Notes under the pieces: generated by a model
The model's database searches: none
What the model was told of the DNA's origin: nothing
Seen by the model: only the letters and a program-made list of their open reading frames with translations
NCBI GenBank assembly: GCA_964369385.1
Contig: CAYJEY010000029.1
Location: forward strand, 1-20,518
Length of the DNA stretch: 20,518 bases
Direction of reading: 5' to 3'
Source of the DNA: CALVGQ01 sp964369385
GTDB lineage: Bacteria > Bacillota_I > Bacilli_A > Erysipelotrichales > Erysipelotrichaceae
Shown: positions 5,935-13,435 of the stretch, piece after piece
Numbering within the stretch: position 1 is the stretch's first letter
Layout: each line of letters starts with the position of its first letter
Made by a program: the position numbers and the translations under genes

Positions 5935-6561
5935 ATGTATACATACAATCGAAAAGTAAGTAAAACAAAAGTAAGTATTGCCGTATTAAGCTGTTGCCTA
6001 TTGTTGATGGTGAGTATTCTATATACTGTGCAACAAAGTGAACCAGCGCTTCCGGTGTCCAATGAAACCGAGGTCATTCGTATGCAACTTCCATCTGTTG
6101 AAGTTTCGACAAATGAAAAACTGATATTGCCCTTTCGAGTGGACGCCACCATCGCAACGCATTTTTTCGATTCATCGAAAAGTTCAGATGCACTGACAAA
6201 TGCAGTTGTGCAATTTGAAGGTGTATATCGACCATCTAATGGAGTTGATTATACATTTAATGGGAATATCTTCGAGGCTGTAGCGATGGTTTCTGGTGAA
6301 GTTATTGATGTGATTGATGATGAACTGATGGGTCGCACGATTGTCGTGCAGTCAGGCGATTTGATTCTTAGTTACCAAAGTTTATCGGCATACTCAGTAG
6401 CTAAGGGAGACCAAGTAATACAGGGACAAGTGATTGGTTTGTCTGGTGAAAATTTATACAATCAAAATCTTCAAGTTCACTTGCACATCGTAGCTGAGTA
6501 TCAAGGAAGATTAATTGATCCTGAACAAATTATTGGATTGGAATTAGCACAAATAAAATAG
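5935..6561 (+). CDS. spoIIQ: SpoIIQ-like stage II sporulation protein (M23/LytM domain)
   Basis: 208 residues: short basic N-terminus, one membrane anchor (about 11-31), then a LytM/M23 fold outside. The segment YRPSNGVDY (98-106) is the M23 HxxxD motif with Ser101 replacing the first zinc His; the later HxH is kept (H182, H184). As I recall, B. subtilis SpoIIQ has the same His-to-Ser change. The forespore SpoIIQ pairs with mother-cell SpoIIIAH to form the engulfment channel. A longer frame begins with TTG at 5905, but AGAGGTGA (5923-5930) lies 4-5 nt before ATG 5935. It follows DUF1146 and precedes mbl, as in Bacillus, though spoIID, murAA and spoIIID are absent between. A generic M23 protein is the alternative. 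Confidence 0.75.
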   Translation: MYTYNRKVSKTKVSIAVLSCCLLLMVSILYTVQQSEPALPVSNETEVIRMQLPSVEVSTNEKLILPFRVDATIATHFFDSSKSSDALTNAVVQFEGVYRPSNGVDYTFNGNIFEAVAMVSGEVIDVIDDELMGRTIVVQSGDLILSYQSLSAYSVAKGDQVIQGQVIGLSGENLYNQNLQVHLHIVAEYQGRLIDPEQIIGLELAQIK

Positions 6562-6587
6562 AGACCACAATTGAAGTGGTCTCTTTT
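6560..6587 (+). terminator. Terminator after spoIIQ
   Basis: Stem GAGACCAC (6561-6568) / GTGGTCTC (6576-6583), 7-base loop, then TTTT. It overlaps the spoIIQ stop codon. The minus strand also carries a T-rich tail (TATTTTATTT), so it may also stop the convergent Fe-S gene. Confidence 0.82.
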
Positions 6588-6609
6588 CATTTCCTAGGAA
6601 ATAAGATAG

Positions 6610-7206
6610 TTAGTCAATAATCTTTCCTGTTGTGCTCAATGTAGTGATTTGAAGTGGAATAGTTTTTTGTGAATTCGCGATAGCTAGCTTCACCATGCGC
6701 TCGAGTCCGCCACAACACGGAACCTCCATACGCACAATACGAATCGACTTAATGTTATTTTGGCTAATAATCTGTTGTAGTTTAGATGCGTAGTCAGCAT
6801 GATCAAGTTTTGGGCAAGCAATCAAGGTTGCGTGATTCTTCATAAAGTCTTGATGAAAGTTAGCATAGGTAAATGCACTACAATCAGCGGCAACAAGCAA
6901 GTCTGCTCCATTAAAAAAATGGGCATTGACAGATACAAGTTGGAGCTGCAGTGGCCATTGCGAACTCGTTGTTGGTGCACATGAATTTATTGCAGTGGGA
7001 CTAGGTGCTTTTGCAGGTTTATCAATAAAGCTAATGGCGTTCACGGGACAGACTGGCAAACATCGCCCTAGACCATCGCAATGATCTTCTTTTATAAGTT
7101 TTGCTTTGTTTTGAATGAGGGCAATTGCACCTTGGTGGCATGTATTTGCGCAAAGTCCACAACCAACGCAAAGATCTTCGTTAATATGAATTGTTTTGTG
7201 TGTCAT
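6610..7206 (-). CDS. Ferredoxin-type 4Fe-4S binding protein with a thiol-rich C-terminal domain
   Basis: 198 residues. Two ferredoxin motifs fill the first 60: C13xxC16xxC19xxxC23, and C43-DGLGR-C49xxxC53P, where Leu46 stands at the second cysteine position. The C-terminal part carries C109, C131 and a paired C164-C165 in EVPCCGGLERM. Proteins of this architecture occur in anaerobic Bacillota and are usually annotated only as 4Fe-4S binding proteins; a redox or sensing role is likely, but no partner enzyme is adjacent. GGAG (complement of 7215-7218) precedes ATG 7206 by 8 nt. It is transcribed against its neighbours from its own promoter. Confidence 0.85.
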   Translation of the reverse strand: MTHKTIHINEDLCVGCGLCANTCHQGAIALIQNKAKLIKEDHCDGLGRCLPVCPVNAISFIDKPAKAPSPTAINSCAPTTSSQWPLQLQLVSVNAHFFNGADLLVAADCSAFTYANFHQDFMKNHATLIACPKLDHADYASKLQQIISQNNIKSIRIVRMEVPCCGGLERMVKLAIANSQKTIPLQITTLSTTGKIID

Positions 7207-7232
7207 TTTGAAATCTCCTTTTACTTATGTTG

Positions 7233-7260
7233 ATTATATACCAAAACGAATTATATTCAA
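7233..7260 (-). promoter_or_regulatory. Sigma-A-type promoter of the Fe-S protein gene
   Basis: On the minus strand: -35 TTGAAT (complement of 7255-7260), 16-bp spacer, perfect -10 TATAAT (complement of 7233-7238), 26 bp before ATG. Confidence 0.7.
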
Positions 7261-7396
7261 AAGAAATGCATTCTGGTAATATTATCTACAAAAAAAGGAT
7301 ATTAAATTAGAAGTATTAAGTTTAAAATAGCATAACTAAGTGATAAATTGTAGGGGAAGTATTTGTAATAATTCATCGTGTAAAAGTACTTTATTG

Positions 7397-7405
7397 TGCT
7401 ATAAT
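7397..7405 (+). promoter_or_regulatory. Extended -10 promoter of mbl-tagO
   Basis: TGCTATAAT (7397-7405) is a full extended -10 element (TGnTATAAT). No good -35 lies 16-18 bp upstream, as is common for extended -10 promoters. A 10-bp palindrome, AAAGTACTTT (7383-7392), sits where RNA polymerase or a regulator would contact the DNA. The start point would be about 25 bp before ATG 7436. Confidence 0.6.
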
Positions 7406-7435
7406 AATTAATGATTGATTAATTGGAGGGTTCAT

Positions 7436-8425
7436 ATGTTATTTTCTAAAGAAGTTGGTATTGATTTAGGTACAGCAAATACTTTAATATACGTACGAGG
7501 GCAAGGAATCGTTTTAGATGAGCCTTCAGTGGTATCGTTAGATGCCAATACAAAACGTTGCTTAGCTGTTGGAGAACAGGCGAAGACAATGTTAGGAAGA
7601 ACACCTGGTCGTGTACTTGCAATTCGTCCACTTAAAGATGGTGTTATTGCAGATTTCGAAGTAACTGAAATCATGTTAAGCAAATTTATTAAACAGTTGA
7701 AATTAAAAGGGATGTTTAGTCGTCCAACTATTTTAATTTGTTGCCCATCAAATATTACATCGGTAGAGCGCAATGCAATTAAAGATGCAGCATATCGTTG
7801 TGGGGCAAAAAAGGTTTACATTGAAGAAGAACCAAAAGTAGCTGCAATTGGTGCAGGACTTGATATTTCAAAAGCATCAGGAAGTATGGTCCTTGATATA
7901 GGTGGTGGAACAACGGATGTTGCTGTTTTATCACTCGGAGAAATCGTAACAAGTACATCACTAAAAATTGCTGGAGATAAACTTGATCGTGATATCATCA
8001 ACTATGTAAAAAACTCATACAAGTTATTGATTGGAGATCGTACAGCAGAAGAAATTAAAAAGAAAATTGGGAACGCTTGGAAAGGGGAAACAACGGATAC
8101 AATTGATGTATCTGGACGTGACCTTGTGAATGGTCTTCCACATACAATTAGCTTGAATAGTGAAGAAATGGAGCTGGCAATGAGAGAATCACTTCAAGAC
8201 ATCGTACGTGCATGTCGTACTGTACTTGAGCAAACTCCGCCAGAACTATCAAGTGATATTGTGTCTCGTGGTATTGTGTTAACAGGTGGAGGAGCGCTAC
8301 TTCGCGGCTTGGATCAATTGTTAATGAATGAATTAAGTGTTCCAGTATACATTGCTGAAAATCCACTTTCATGTGTTGCAATTGGAACAGGTATAATGTT
8401 AGAAAGTTTAGATCGACTCGGATAA
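7436..8425 (+). CDS. mbl: Mbl-type MreB-like cell-shape protein
   Basis: 329 residues, an actin-fold ATPase. The phosphate-1 loop is GIDLGTANTLIYV near the N-terminus, then CCPSNITSVERNAIKDAA, the phosphate-2 motif VLDIGGGTTDVAV and the adenosine motif TGGGALLRGLDQL. The start region and the string AIRPLKDGVIADFEVTE match Mbl/MreB closely, and the spoIIQ-to-mbl neighbourhood favours Mbl over MreB. Mbl forms membrane filaments that guide lateral wall synthesis. A longer TTG start at 7415 is not used: GGAGGG (7425-7430) lies 5 nt before ATG 7436. tagO follows after 28 nt. MreB or MreBH are the alternatives; mreC and mreD are absent nearby. Confidence 0.9.
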   Translation: MLFSKEVGIDLGTANTLIYVRGQGIVLDEPSVVSLDANTKRCLAVGEQAKTMLGRTPGRVLAIRPLKDGVIADFEVTEIMLSKFIKQLKLKGMFSRPTILICCPSNITSVERNAIKDAAYRCGAKKVYIEEEPKVAAIGAGLDISKASGSMVLDIGGGTTDVAVLSLGEIVTSTSLKIAGDKLDRDIINYVKNSYKLLIGDRTAEEIKKKIGNAWKGETTDTIDVSGRDLVNGLPHTISLNSEEMELAMRESLQDIVRACRTVLEQTPPELSSDIVSRGIVLTGGGALLRGLDQLLMNELSVPVYIAENPLSCVAIGTGIMLESLDRLG

Positions 8426-8453
8426 GAAATTAGAATGAATTGGAGGTGAAAAG

Positions 8454-9551
8454 ATGTTTTCATTACTCGCAGGGACGCTTCCCTATTTCATAGTTCCGTT
8501 TATTCTAGCTTTAGTATTCGTTCCAATTAGTAAATGGTTTGGATTTAAATTAGATATCGTTGCATTAGAAAATAAACGTACTGTTCACCAAGGAAAGATT
8601 GTCCGTATGGGCGGTTTAGCTATTTTCTTAGCGTTTATAATTTCTATGGCGATTTATGTGCCAGCTGATCAAACTTGGAATGGAATTGTGATTGGTGGAA
8701 CAATTGTGTTCTTTGTAGGACTCATTGATGACTGCTTAAATATTCGCCCCGTTTATAAATTACTTGGACAATCTGTTGCAGCAATGGTTGCGATTGGGGT
8801 TGGTGGTATCACATTAGGTGAGTTAACACTTCCCTATGGGATTGTGATTGATATTTCAGCATTATCTGCGCTAATTGCTTTTGTGTGGATTGTAGGAGTA
8901 ACAAATGCCATCAATTTATTAGATGGACTTGATGGATTAGCTAGTGGAATTGCTTTAATTGTATTATGTACAATTGGTTTTATTGGATTTCTTCAAGGAA
9001 GACGAGATATTTGTGTAGTAACATTAATTTTAGCTGGTGCAAATCTTGGTTTCTTAAAATATAATTTTCATCCTGCATCGGTCTTTATGGGCGATTGTGG
9101 TGCTCTTTTCTTAGGGTTTGTGATTGCTTGTCTATCATTGCTTGGGTTTAAGACAACTGCATTTATCTCATTGGGATTACCAGTAATGATTCTGTTTGTA
9201 CCAATCTCTGATACTATCTTAGCGATTATTCGTCGTAAATTATCAGGAAAAAGTTTTGCTGAGGCAGACCGTAATCATTTACATCATCAATTAATGTATA
9301 AGCTGCAGTTTGGACACAAATGGACTGTAATTACATTATATATCGTAACCATTGCTTTCTCACTTGTTTCAATTCTAAATTTCTATAACTCAGAATGGGG
9401 GATTTGGATATTAATCCTTCTGCTCTTTATTGCAGAGATATTTATAGAAGTAACAGATATGATCAATCCTAAATTTCATCCATTGATGGGGTTAAGTAGA
9501 AGAATCTTTGGTTATCCTAAAAAACGAAATAAACAAGAAGATAGTGATTAA
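8454..9551 (+). CDS. tagO: Undecaprenyl-phosphate GlcNAc-1-phosphate transferase (TagO/WecA family)
   Basis: 365 residues, about eleven membrane segments. MraY/WecA-family motifs are all present: IDDCLNIRP (91-99, with the D92-D93 pair), NAINLLDGLDG (151-161), FMGD (211-214) and the HLHH cluster (275-278) that marks WecA/TagO rather than MraY. It moves GlcNAc-1-phosphate onto undecaprenyl phosphate at the inner membrane face, the first step of wall teichoic acid or surface polysaccharide synthesis. GGAGGTG (8442-8448) precedes ATG; the 28-nt gap after mbl means shared transcription. MreB-family filaments are known to associate with teichoic acid enzymes, so the pairing makes sense. The stop codon lies inside the terminator loop. 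Confidence 0.9.
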   Translation: MFSLLAGTLPYFIVPFILALVFVPISKWFGFKLDIVALENKRTVHQGKIVRMGGLAIFLAFIISMAIYVPADQTWNGIVIGGTIVFFVGLIDDCLNIRPVYKLLGQSVAAMVAIGVGGITLGELTLPYGIVIDISALSALIAFVWIVGVTNAINLLDGLDGLASGIALIVLCTIGFIGFLQGRRDICVVTLILAGANLGFLKYNFHPASVFMGDCGALFLGFVIACLSLLGFKTTAFISLGLPVMILFVPISDTILAIIRRKLSGKSFAEADRNHLHHQLMYKLQFGHKWTVITLYIVTIAFSLVSILNFYNSEWGIWILILLLFIAEIFIEVTDMINPKFHPLMGLSRRIFGYPKKRNKQEDSD

Positions 9552-9566
9552 AACTATCTTTTTTTG
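9538..9566 (+). terminator. Terminator of mbl-tagO, overlapping the tagO stop codon
   Basis: Stem AAGATAGT (9538-9545) / ACTATCTT (9553-9560) with a 7-base loop that holds the tagO TAA, then a T-run to 9565. Confidence 0.75.
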
Positions 9567-9619
9567 TTTTTTATGTAGGATTTTAAGATTTGTGGGCAAT
9601 ATATTAATGGGAGGTACAT

Positions 9620-10186
9620 ATGACAAACAAAAATAATGTACGAGAACTCATTTCACCATTACTCATACCTCAAGAAGACAGAACGGATGTTCGATGGAAT
9701 CGATATATAGAGTTAAAAAAACAAGCTTATCATAATTTAAGTGGAAAAGAGTTGACTGCTCACCTTGTATCAGAAGCCAATTGGATGATTCGTAATCGGG
9801 CAAAATCGTGTGAACAATTTAGTGTTAAAATCAGAATTGGAGATGTATGTTATATAGATTTTGGTCCAGCATATTTAAATGAAGCTGGGTTTCAACATTT
9901 TGGACTTGTGATTGCGATTGTTAATAGTAAAGCATTCGTTGTACCAATGACAAGTAATTCACTTACATATGCTCAAGCTTATGACCCAGTAGAGTATCCA
10001 TGTGGGAAAAAACACTTGATGCGACTTGGTTTAATTGAGGGACTTAAGAAAGAGTCAGTATTGTTTCTCAATGATTGTAAATATATAAATACAGCACGCA
10101 TTATAGATGTCAAAGCGCACATCAACCCCAATGATAATTTGTTTAAATCAATAAAGGAGCGAGTGGTTGCAAGTTTAGTTGATTAA
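9620..10186 (+). CDS. MazF/PemK-like protein with N-terminal extension (solitary)
   Basis: 188 residues. A helical, charged N-terminal ~70 residues precede a MazF/PemK-type barrel (from about residue 71: IRIGDVCYIDFGPAYLNEAG). The MazF catalytic Arg position falls at His93 in GFQHFGLVIAI, while the conserved Thr is kept (PMTSN, T111). MazF toxins are mRNA interferases paired with an antitoxin gene just upstream; none is present, the preceding gene being tagO. The N-terminal extension could be a built-in regulator, or the protein may not be a toxin at all. GGGAGG (9609-9614) precedes ATG. It stands between tagO and spoIIE, followed by the hairpin at 10196-10219. Family assignment is fair, activity unknown. 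Confidence 0.75.
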   Translation: MTNKNNVRELISPLLIPQEDRTDVRWNRYIELKKQAYHNLSGKELTAHLVSEANWMIRNRAKSCEQFSVKIRIGDVCYIDFGPAYLNEAGFQHFGLVIAIVNSKAFVVPMTSNSLTYAQAYDPVEYPCGKKHLMRLGLIEGLKKESVLFLNDCKYINTARIIDVKAHINPNDNLFKSIKERVVASLVD

Positions 10187-10194
10187 ATGCAAAA

Positions 10195-10228
10195 TTCGAC
10201 ACGCTTTGTGTCGATTTTTATTTACACT
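10195..10228 (+). promoter_or_regulatory. Candidate Spo0A-controlled promoter of spoIIE
   Basis: TTCGACA (10195-10201) is the reverse complement of the Spo0A box TGTCGAA; a near copy, TGTCGAT (10209-10215), lies inverted beside it. A -35-like TCGACA (10196-10201) and a -10-like TACACT (10223-10228) are 21 bp apart, the long spacing known for Spo0A-activated spoIIE and spoIIG promoters in B. subtilis. Against it: the start point would fall at the ribosome binding site, and the same bases form a terminator-like hairpin. Confidence 0.4.
10196..10219 (+). terminator. Terminator-like hairpin after the MazF-like gene
   Basis: Stem TCGACAC (10196-10202) / GTGTCGA (10208-10214), loop GCTTT, followed by TTTTT (10215-10219). 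It lies 10 bp after the MazF-like stop codon. It overlaps the candidate Spo0A boxes, so it may be a terminator, an operator, or both. Confidence 0.65.
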
Positions 10229-10246
10229 TACAACGAGGTGAAGAAT

Positions 10247-12145
10247 GTGAAAATACAAAGTATAGCATTAGAAGAAGGGAAGTTAGCATCATTTAAAATT
10301 AATTGGATTGATTTTAATGTATTTCTATGTAGTTTTTTTCTTGGAACTTTGGCATTAAATGCCATTTCAGTAGTTATGAATTATGTGTTGACGAGTTATT
10401 TTTATCATCGATATCCCAATAAAACACTTATTAGTTTATTGGCATATCTGGGTGGGGCATTACTTATGGGGCCTTTTATGTTTTATCAGCATGTTTTGAT
10501 TGTAGCTATTTATACATTTTGTATTGCATTTGTAAAAATAGTAAAAGGTAATTTATACATATATTTTCCTTTAATTGTGGCGCTTATTGGGTTTGTCTCT
10601 GGTATCGTATTGCATGCAAGTTTAGTAATGTCTTACACAACTGCATTGCTCGCCTATGCGGTTTGTTTAATCAGTATCAAACATGTCAATGCTGATAGTG
10701 AAGGTTTAGTATTAAATTCAATGACTTTTAGTATTTTGGTGATTGGAATGATCGCAGGATTGCAACTTCTTTTACCAAGTTGGCTTAGTTTTAGTGTTTT
10801 GATTTTTGGATATCTACTTTTAGCTCTAAGCGTAGATACATCAGCGCTAAGTTTAGCCATGTTGTTGGGATATGGCTTGATTGGATTAACTGAAATCCAC
10901 CTCGCAAGTATGATAGGTGTATTGTTTGTGAGTTGTTTAAAGGATTGTGGAAAAGGAGCACAGTATTTTTGTTTCACTTTGCCGGTATTAATTAGTAATG
11001 GAAATCTTATATCAGCAATACATGCTCTAGGGATTATGATGTGTGCACATTTTATCTCTCTTACTGGTATTCATAGTTGGGTTGAACAAAAACGGGATGT
11101 TCGTTTTGAAATGCAACAACTGGCATCTAAGGAGCGGATTTTAGAACATCAGCTTAATCAATTCTCACAAATTTATCTGTTAGCGGCAAAATTTTTTTCG
11201 CCAACTCATCGCAAAGAAGTAACATTTTTAAGTGGTATGGCAAAATCGATGGAAATTTTAGCCATGCAACTAAAGCAGTCAACTTTACATATGCAAGATG
11301 AATCTCTTCGTATTTATCAACTATTAAAAGGCTATCATTATGATGTAAATCGTGTACATGTCGACGACGGCGAATTAGGTCAAAAAATGATAAGTATTTA
11401 CTTTGAGCAATGTGATAAAGAAGAGGTTGAAGATGTCATACTACCACTACTACAAATGGTCATTGATCATCACTTAAAAGTTGCATCTTTTGAAGTGAAT
11501 CCACTATTAAAATCAAGTGCTCACCTTGTATTAAGTGGAATCAAACCAATGCGTGTTCATGGAAACATTATTATAAGTGAAAGAGACCAAGAAAGTGGTG
11601 ATACATGCAAAATGTTTAAGATTAAACAAAATACGGTATGTTTACTTAGTGATGGGATGGGGAGTGGCGATGAAGCCAAACGCTTATCTGAATTTTCTTC
11701 ACTCTTAATGCAACGTCTACTTTCTATTGGAATACCAGTAGAAATGGCGGTTCAATCATTAAATTCTATGTTGCAAATCCATCAAAGTGAATCTTTTGCA
11801 ACACTAGATGTCATGTTGTTTGATGCTTATCATCATCAAGTTTACTTATGTAAGTCAGGAGCTTGTGTCACCTTTTTATATCGTGATGGAAGAGTAGTGA
11901 AAATTCAAGGAGAGTCATTGCCCTTAGGAATCATTGAGCATGTAGAGGCTGATTGTTTTAAGATGGATTGTAAAGAGGACGATGTATTAATTATGTGCAG
12001 TGATGGTATTGAGGAACAATGGATCGAGAAGTGGATTCAAGAATCAAATGGAGAAGTACTTGCCAATAAGTTTATGAAAGAACTTGAGAAGCAAGAAGTT
12101 TTGGATGATATCTCATTAATGATTACAAAAGTAATATGTAACTGA
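10247..12145 (+). CDS. spoIIE: SpoIIE stage II sporulation phosphatase
   Basis: 632 residues: a multispan membrane region (about 25-275), a central linker, and a C-terminal PP2C-type phosphatase domain (about 440-632). Metal-binding aspartates are intact: LSDGMGSG (D469), CSDGI (D586) and DDIS (D620, D621). SpoIIE dephosphorylates SpoIIAA, freeing sigma F in the forespore, and acts at the polar septum with FtsZ. It is shorter than the 827-residue B. subtilis protein, mainly in the linker. An ATG at 10187 is in frame but lies inside the hairpin; GAGGTG (10235-10240) puts the start at GTG 10247. The order spoIIE-tilS-hpt-ftsH matches Bacillus, minus yabS and yabT. Confidence 0.85.
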   Translation: MKIQSIALEEGKLASFKINWIDFNVFLCSFFLGTLALNAISVVMNYVLTSYFYHRYPNKTLISLLAYLGGALLMGPFMFYQHVLIVAIYTFCIAFVKIVKGNLYIYFPLIVALIGFVSGIVLHASLVMSYTTALLAYAVCLISIKHVNADSEGLVLNSMTFSILVIGMIAGLQLLLPSWLSFSVLIFGYLLLALSVDTSALSLAMLLGYGLIGLTEIHLASMIGVLFVSCLKDCGKGAQYFCFTLPVLISNGNLISAIHALGIMMCAHFISLTGIHSWVEQKRDVRFEMQQLASKERILEHQLNQFSQIYLLAAKFFSPTHRKEVTFLSGMAKSMEILAMQLKQSTLHMQDESLRIYQLLKGYHYDVNRVHVDDGELGQKMISIYFEQCDKEEVEDVILPLLQMVIDHHLKVASFEVNPLLKSSAHLVLSGIKPMRVHGNIIISERDQESGDTCKMFKIKQNTVCLLSDGMGSGDEAKRLSEFSSLLMQRLLSIGIPVEMAVQSLNSMLQIHQSESFATLDVMLFDAYHHQVYLCKSGACVTFLYRDGRVVKIQGESLPLGIIEHVEADCFKMDCKEDDVLIMCSDGIEEQWIEKWIQESNGEVLANKFMKELEKQEVLDDISLMITKVICN

Positions 12146-12173
12146 CATCTCTAGCTCATTAGAGATGTTTTTT
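12145..12173 (+). terminator. Terminator of spoIIE
   Basis: Stem ACATCTCTA (12145-12153) / TAGAGATGT (12160-12168), 6-base loop, then a T-run. It overlaps the last base of the spoIIE stop codon. Confidence 0.88.
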
Positions 12174-12208
12174 ATCTCATAATTTGGTAAACTAATAGTG
12201 GTGATATT

Positions 12209-13411
12209 ATGTGGGAAAAATTAAAAAATGAAAAATGTATAGTCGCATGTTCAGGGGGTCCAGATTCAATGGCTCTTTTACATATGGCACAGCAGCACCA
12301 TCTTTCAATTGTAGTCGCTCATGTGAATTATCATCAAAGAGAAAGTGCTCTACGTGACCAAAAAATTGTACAAGATTGGTGTTATGCGCATCACGTCACA
12401 TGTTATGTGTGTGATGCAAATCAAACTGTTAAAGGAAATTTTCAGGCGTGGGCAAGAAAAGTTCGTTATACATTTTTTCAAGAAATCGCTGCATTAGAAG
12501 AGGTTAAACACGTTCTTGTAGCACATCATGAAGATGATGTTTTAGAAACATATTATATGCAGAAAAAAAGAGGGAGTACACCTGCCTATTGGGGAATACA
12601 ACCTAGTGTCTATATGTATGATTTGCATGTTAAAAGACCTCTTTTAAATGTGAATAAGCAGGAATTGATTGAATACTGTGAAGCTTATCATATAACATAT
12701 GGCTGGGATGAATCCAATGATTCACTCAAATATGCACGAAATCAAATACGCCATAAGATAATTGCTAAACTAACTAATCAACAAAAACAACAGTTACTTG
12801 AGGAGATGATTCAGCGCAATCATAAACAAAATAATGATTTGTTTGGATTGCAATCACGTCTTCATCCTAAAATAGATTATGCTTCACTTATCTTAGAGGA
12901 GGATCCACATCTATTCTTAAGACACTGGATTTTTGAATATGCTGATCTGCAACTTAGTGATAAAATGATTTCAAATATCTTAATACAGCTAAAATCTGAT
13001 AAGAATATCGAGATTGAACTTGATAAATATGTGAAGTTGTCAAAAGCATATAATCAACTTGAAATTATTGGAGTTGATGAGGTATCTTATTGTTATGTAT
13101 TGGATAAAATAGAAATGATACGTACACCGTACTTTAAAATTCAAGGCATAGGCAGGACGATTGAAGGAGTCACACTTGATGATAGTGATTTTCCACTTAC
13201 GATAAGAAATGCGCAAGCAGGAGATTTTATCCAGCTAAGGTATGGGACAAAATATTTGTCTCGATGGTTCATTGATCGAAAAATACCGAAACATCTAAGA
13301 AAAACATGGCCAGTCATTGAAAATTCAAGCAAAAAAATTATTTTTGTAGCTAAAATTGGTTGTGATATTCAACATTATTCTAACAATCCTAGTTGTTTTA
13401 TGGTAGAATAG
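12209..13411 (+). CDS. tilS: tRNA(Ile)-lysidine synthetase TilS
   Basis: 400 residues. The N-terminal ATP-pyrophosphatase loop is ACSGGPDS (13-20), followed by HVNYH and AHHEDDVLETYYMQ, all typical of TilS. The C-terminal domain shows FIQLRYGTKYLSRWFIDRKIPKHLR, the tRNA-binding tail. It adds lysine to C34 of the tRNA for AUA, switching it from Met to Ile, an essential step. The gene starts 63 bp after spoIIE, behind that gene's terminator, so it needs its own promoter; an extended -10-like TGGTAAACT (12185-12193) is a weak candidate. hpt follows 24 nt later. Confidence 0.93.
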   Translation: MWEKLKNEKCIVACSGGPDSMALLHMAQQHHLSIVVAHVNYHQRESALRDQKIVQDWCYAHHVTCYVCDANQTVKGNFQAWARKVRYTFFQEIAALEEVKHVLVAHHEDDVLETYYMQKKRGSTPAYWGIQPSVYMYDLHVKRPLLNVNKQELIEYCEAYHITYGWDESNDSLKYARNQIRHKIIAKLTNQQKQQLLEEMIQRNHKQNNDLFGLQSRLHPKIDYASLILEEDPHLFLRHWIFEYADLQLSDKMISNILIQLKSDKNIEIELDKYVKLSKAYNQLEIIGVDEVSYCYVLDKIEMIRTPYFKIQGIGRTIEGVTLDDSDFPLTIRNAQAGDFIQLRYGTKYLSRWFIDRKIPKHLRKTWPVIENSSKKIIFVAKIGCDIQHYSNNPSCFMVE

Positions 13412-13435
13412 ATATGTTATATCGGAGGAAGAATC

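Noticed and set aside
6105..6112. Perfect Spo0A box (TTCGACAA) in spoIIQ
   Set aside because: It lies inside the coding region (Val-Ser-Thr codons) with no promoter elements; chance occurrence is likely and sets the background for the 10195 site.
7415..7435. TTG start for mbl
   Set aside because: The extra residues contain the GGAGGG ribosome binding site; ATG 7436 gives the usual N-terminus.
10195..10228. Firm claim that spoIIE is Spo0A-regulated
   Set aside because: Only motif and spacing resemblance is visible, with a terminator explanation available, so it is kept as a finding and not as an established site.
10187..10246. ATG start for spoIIE directly after the MazF-like stop
   Set aside because: The first codons encode the hairpin and T-run; GAGGTG precedes GTG 10247.
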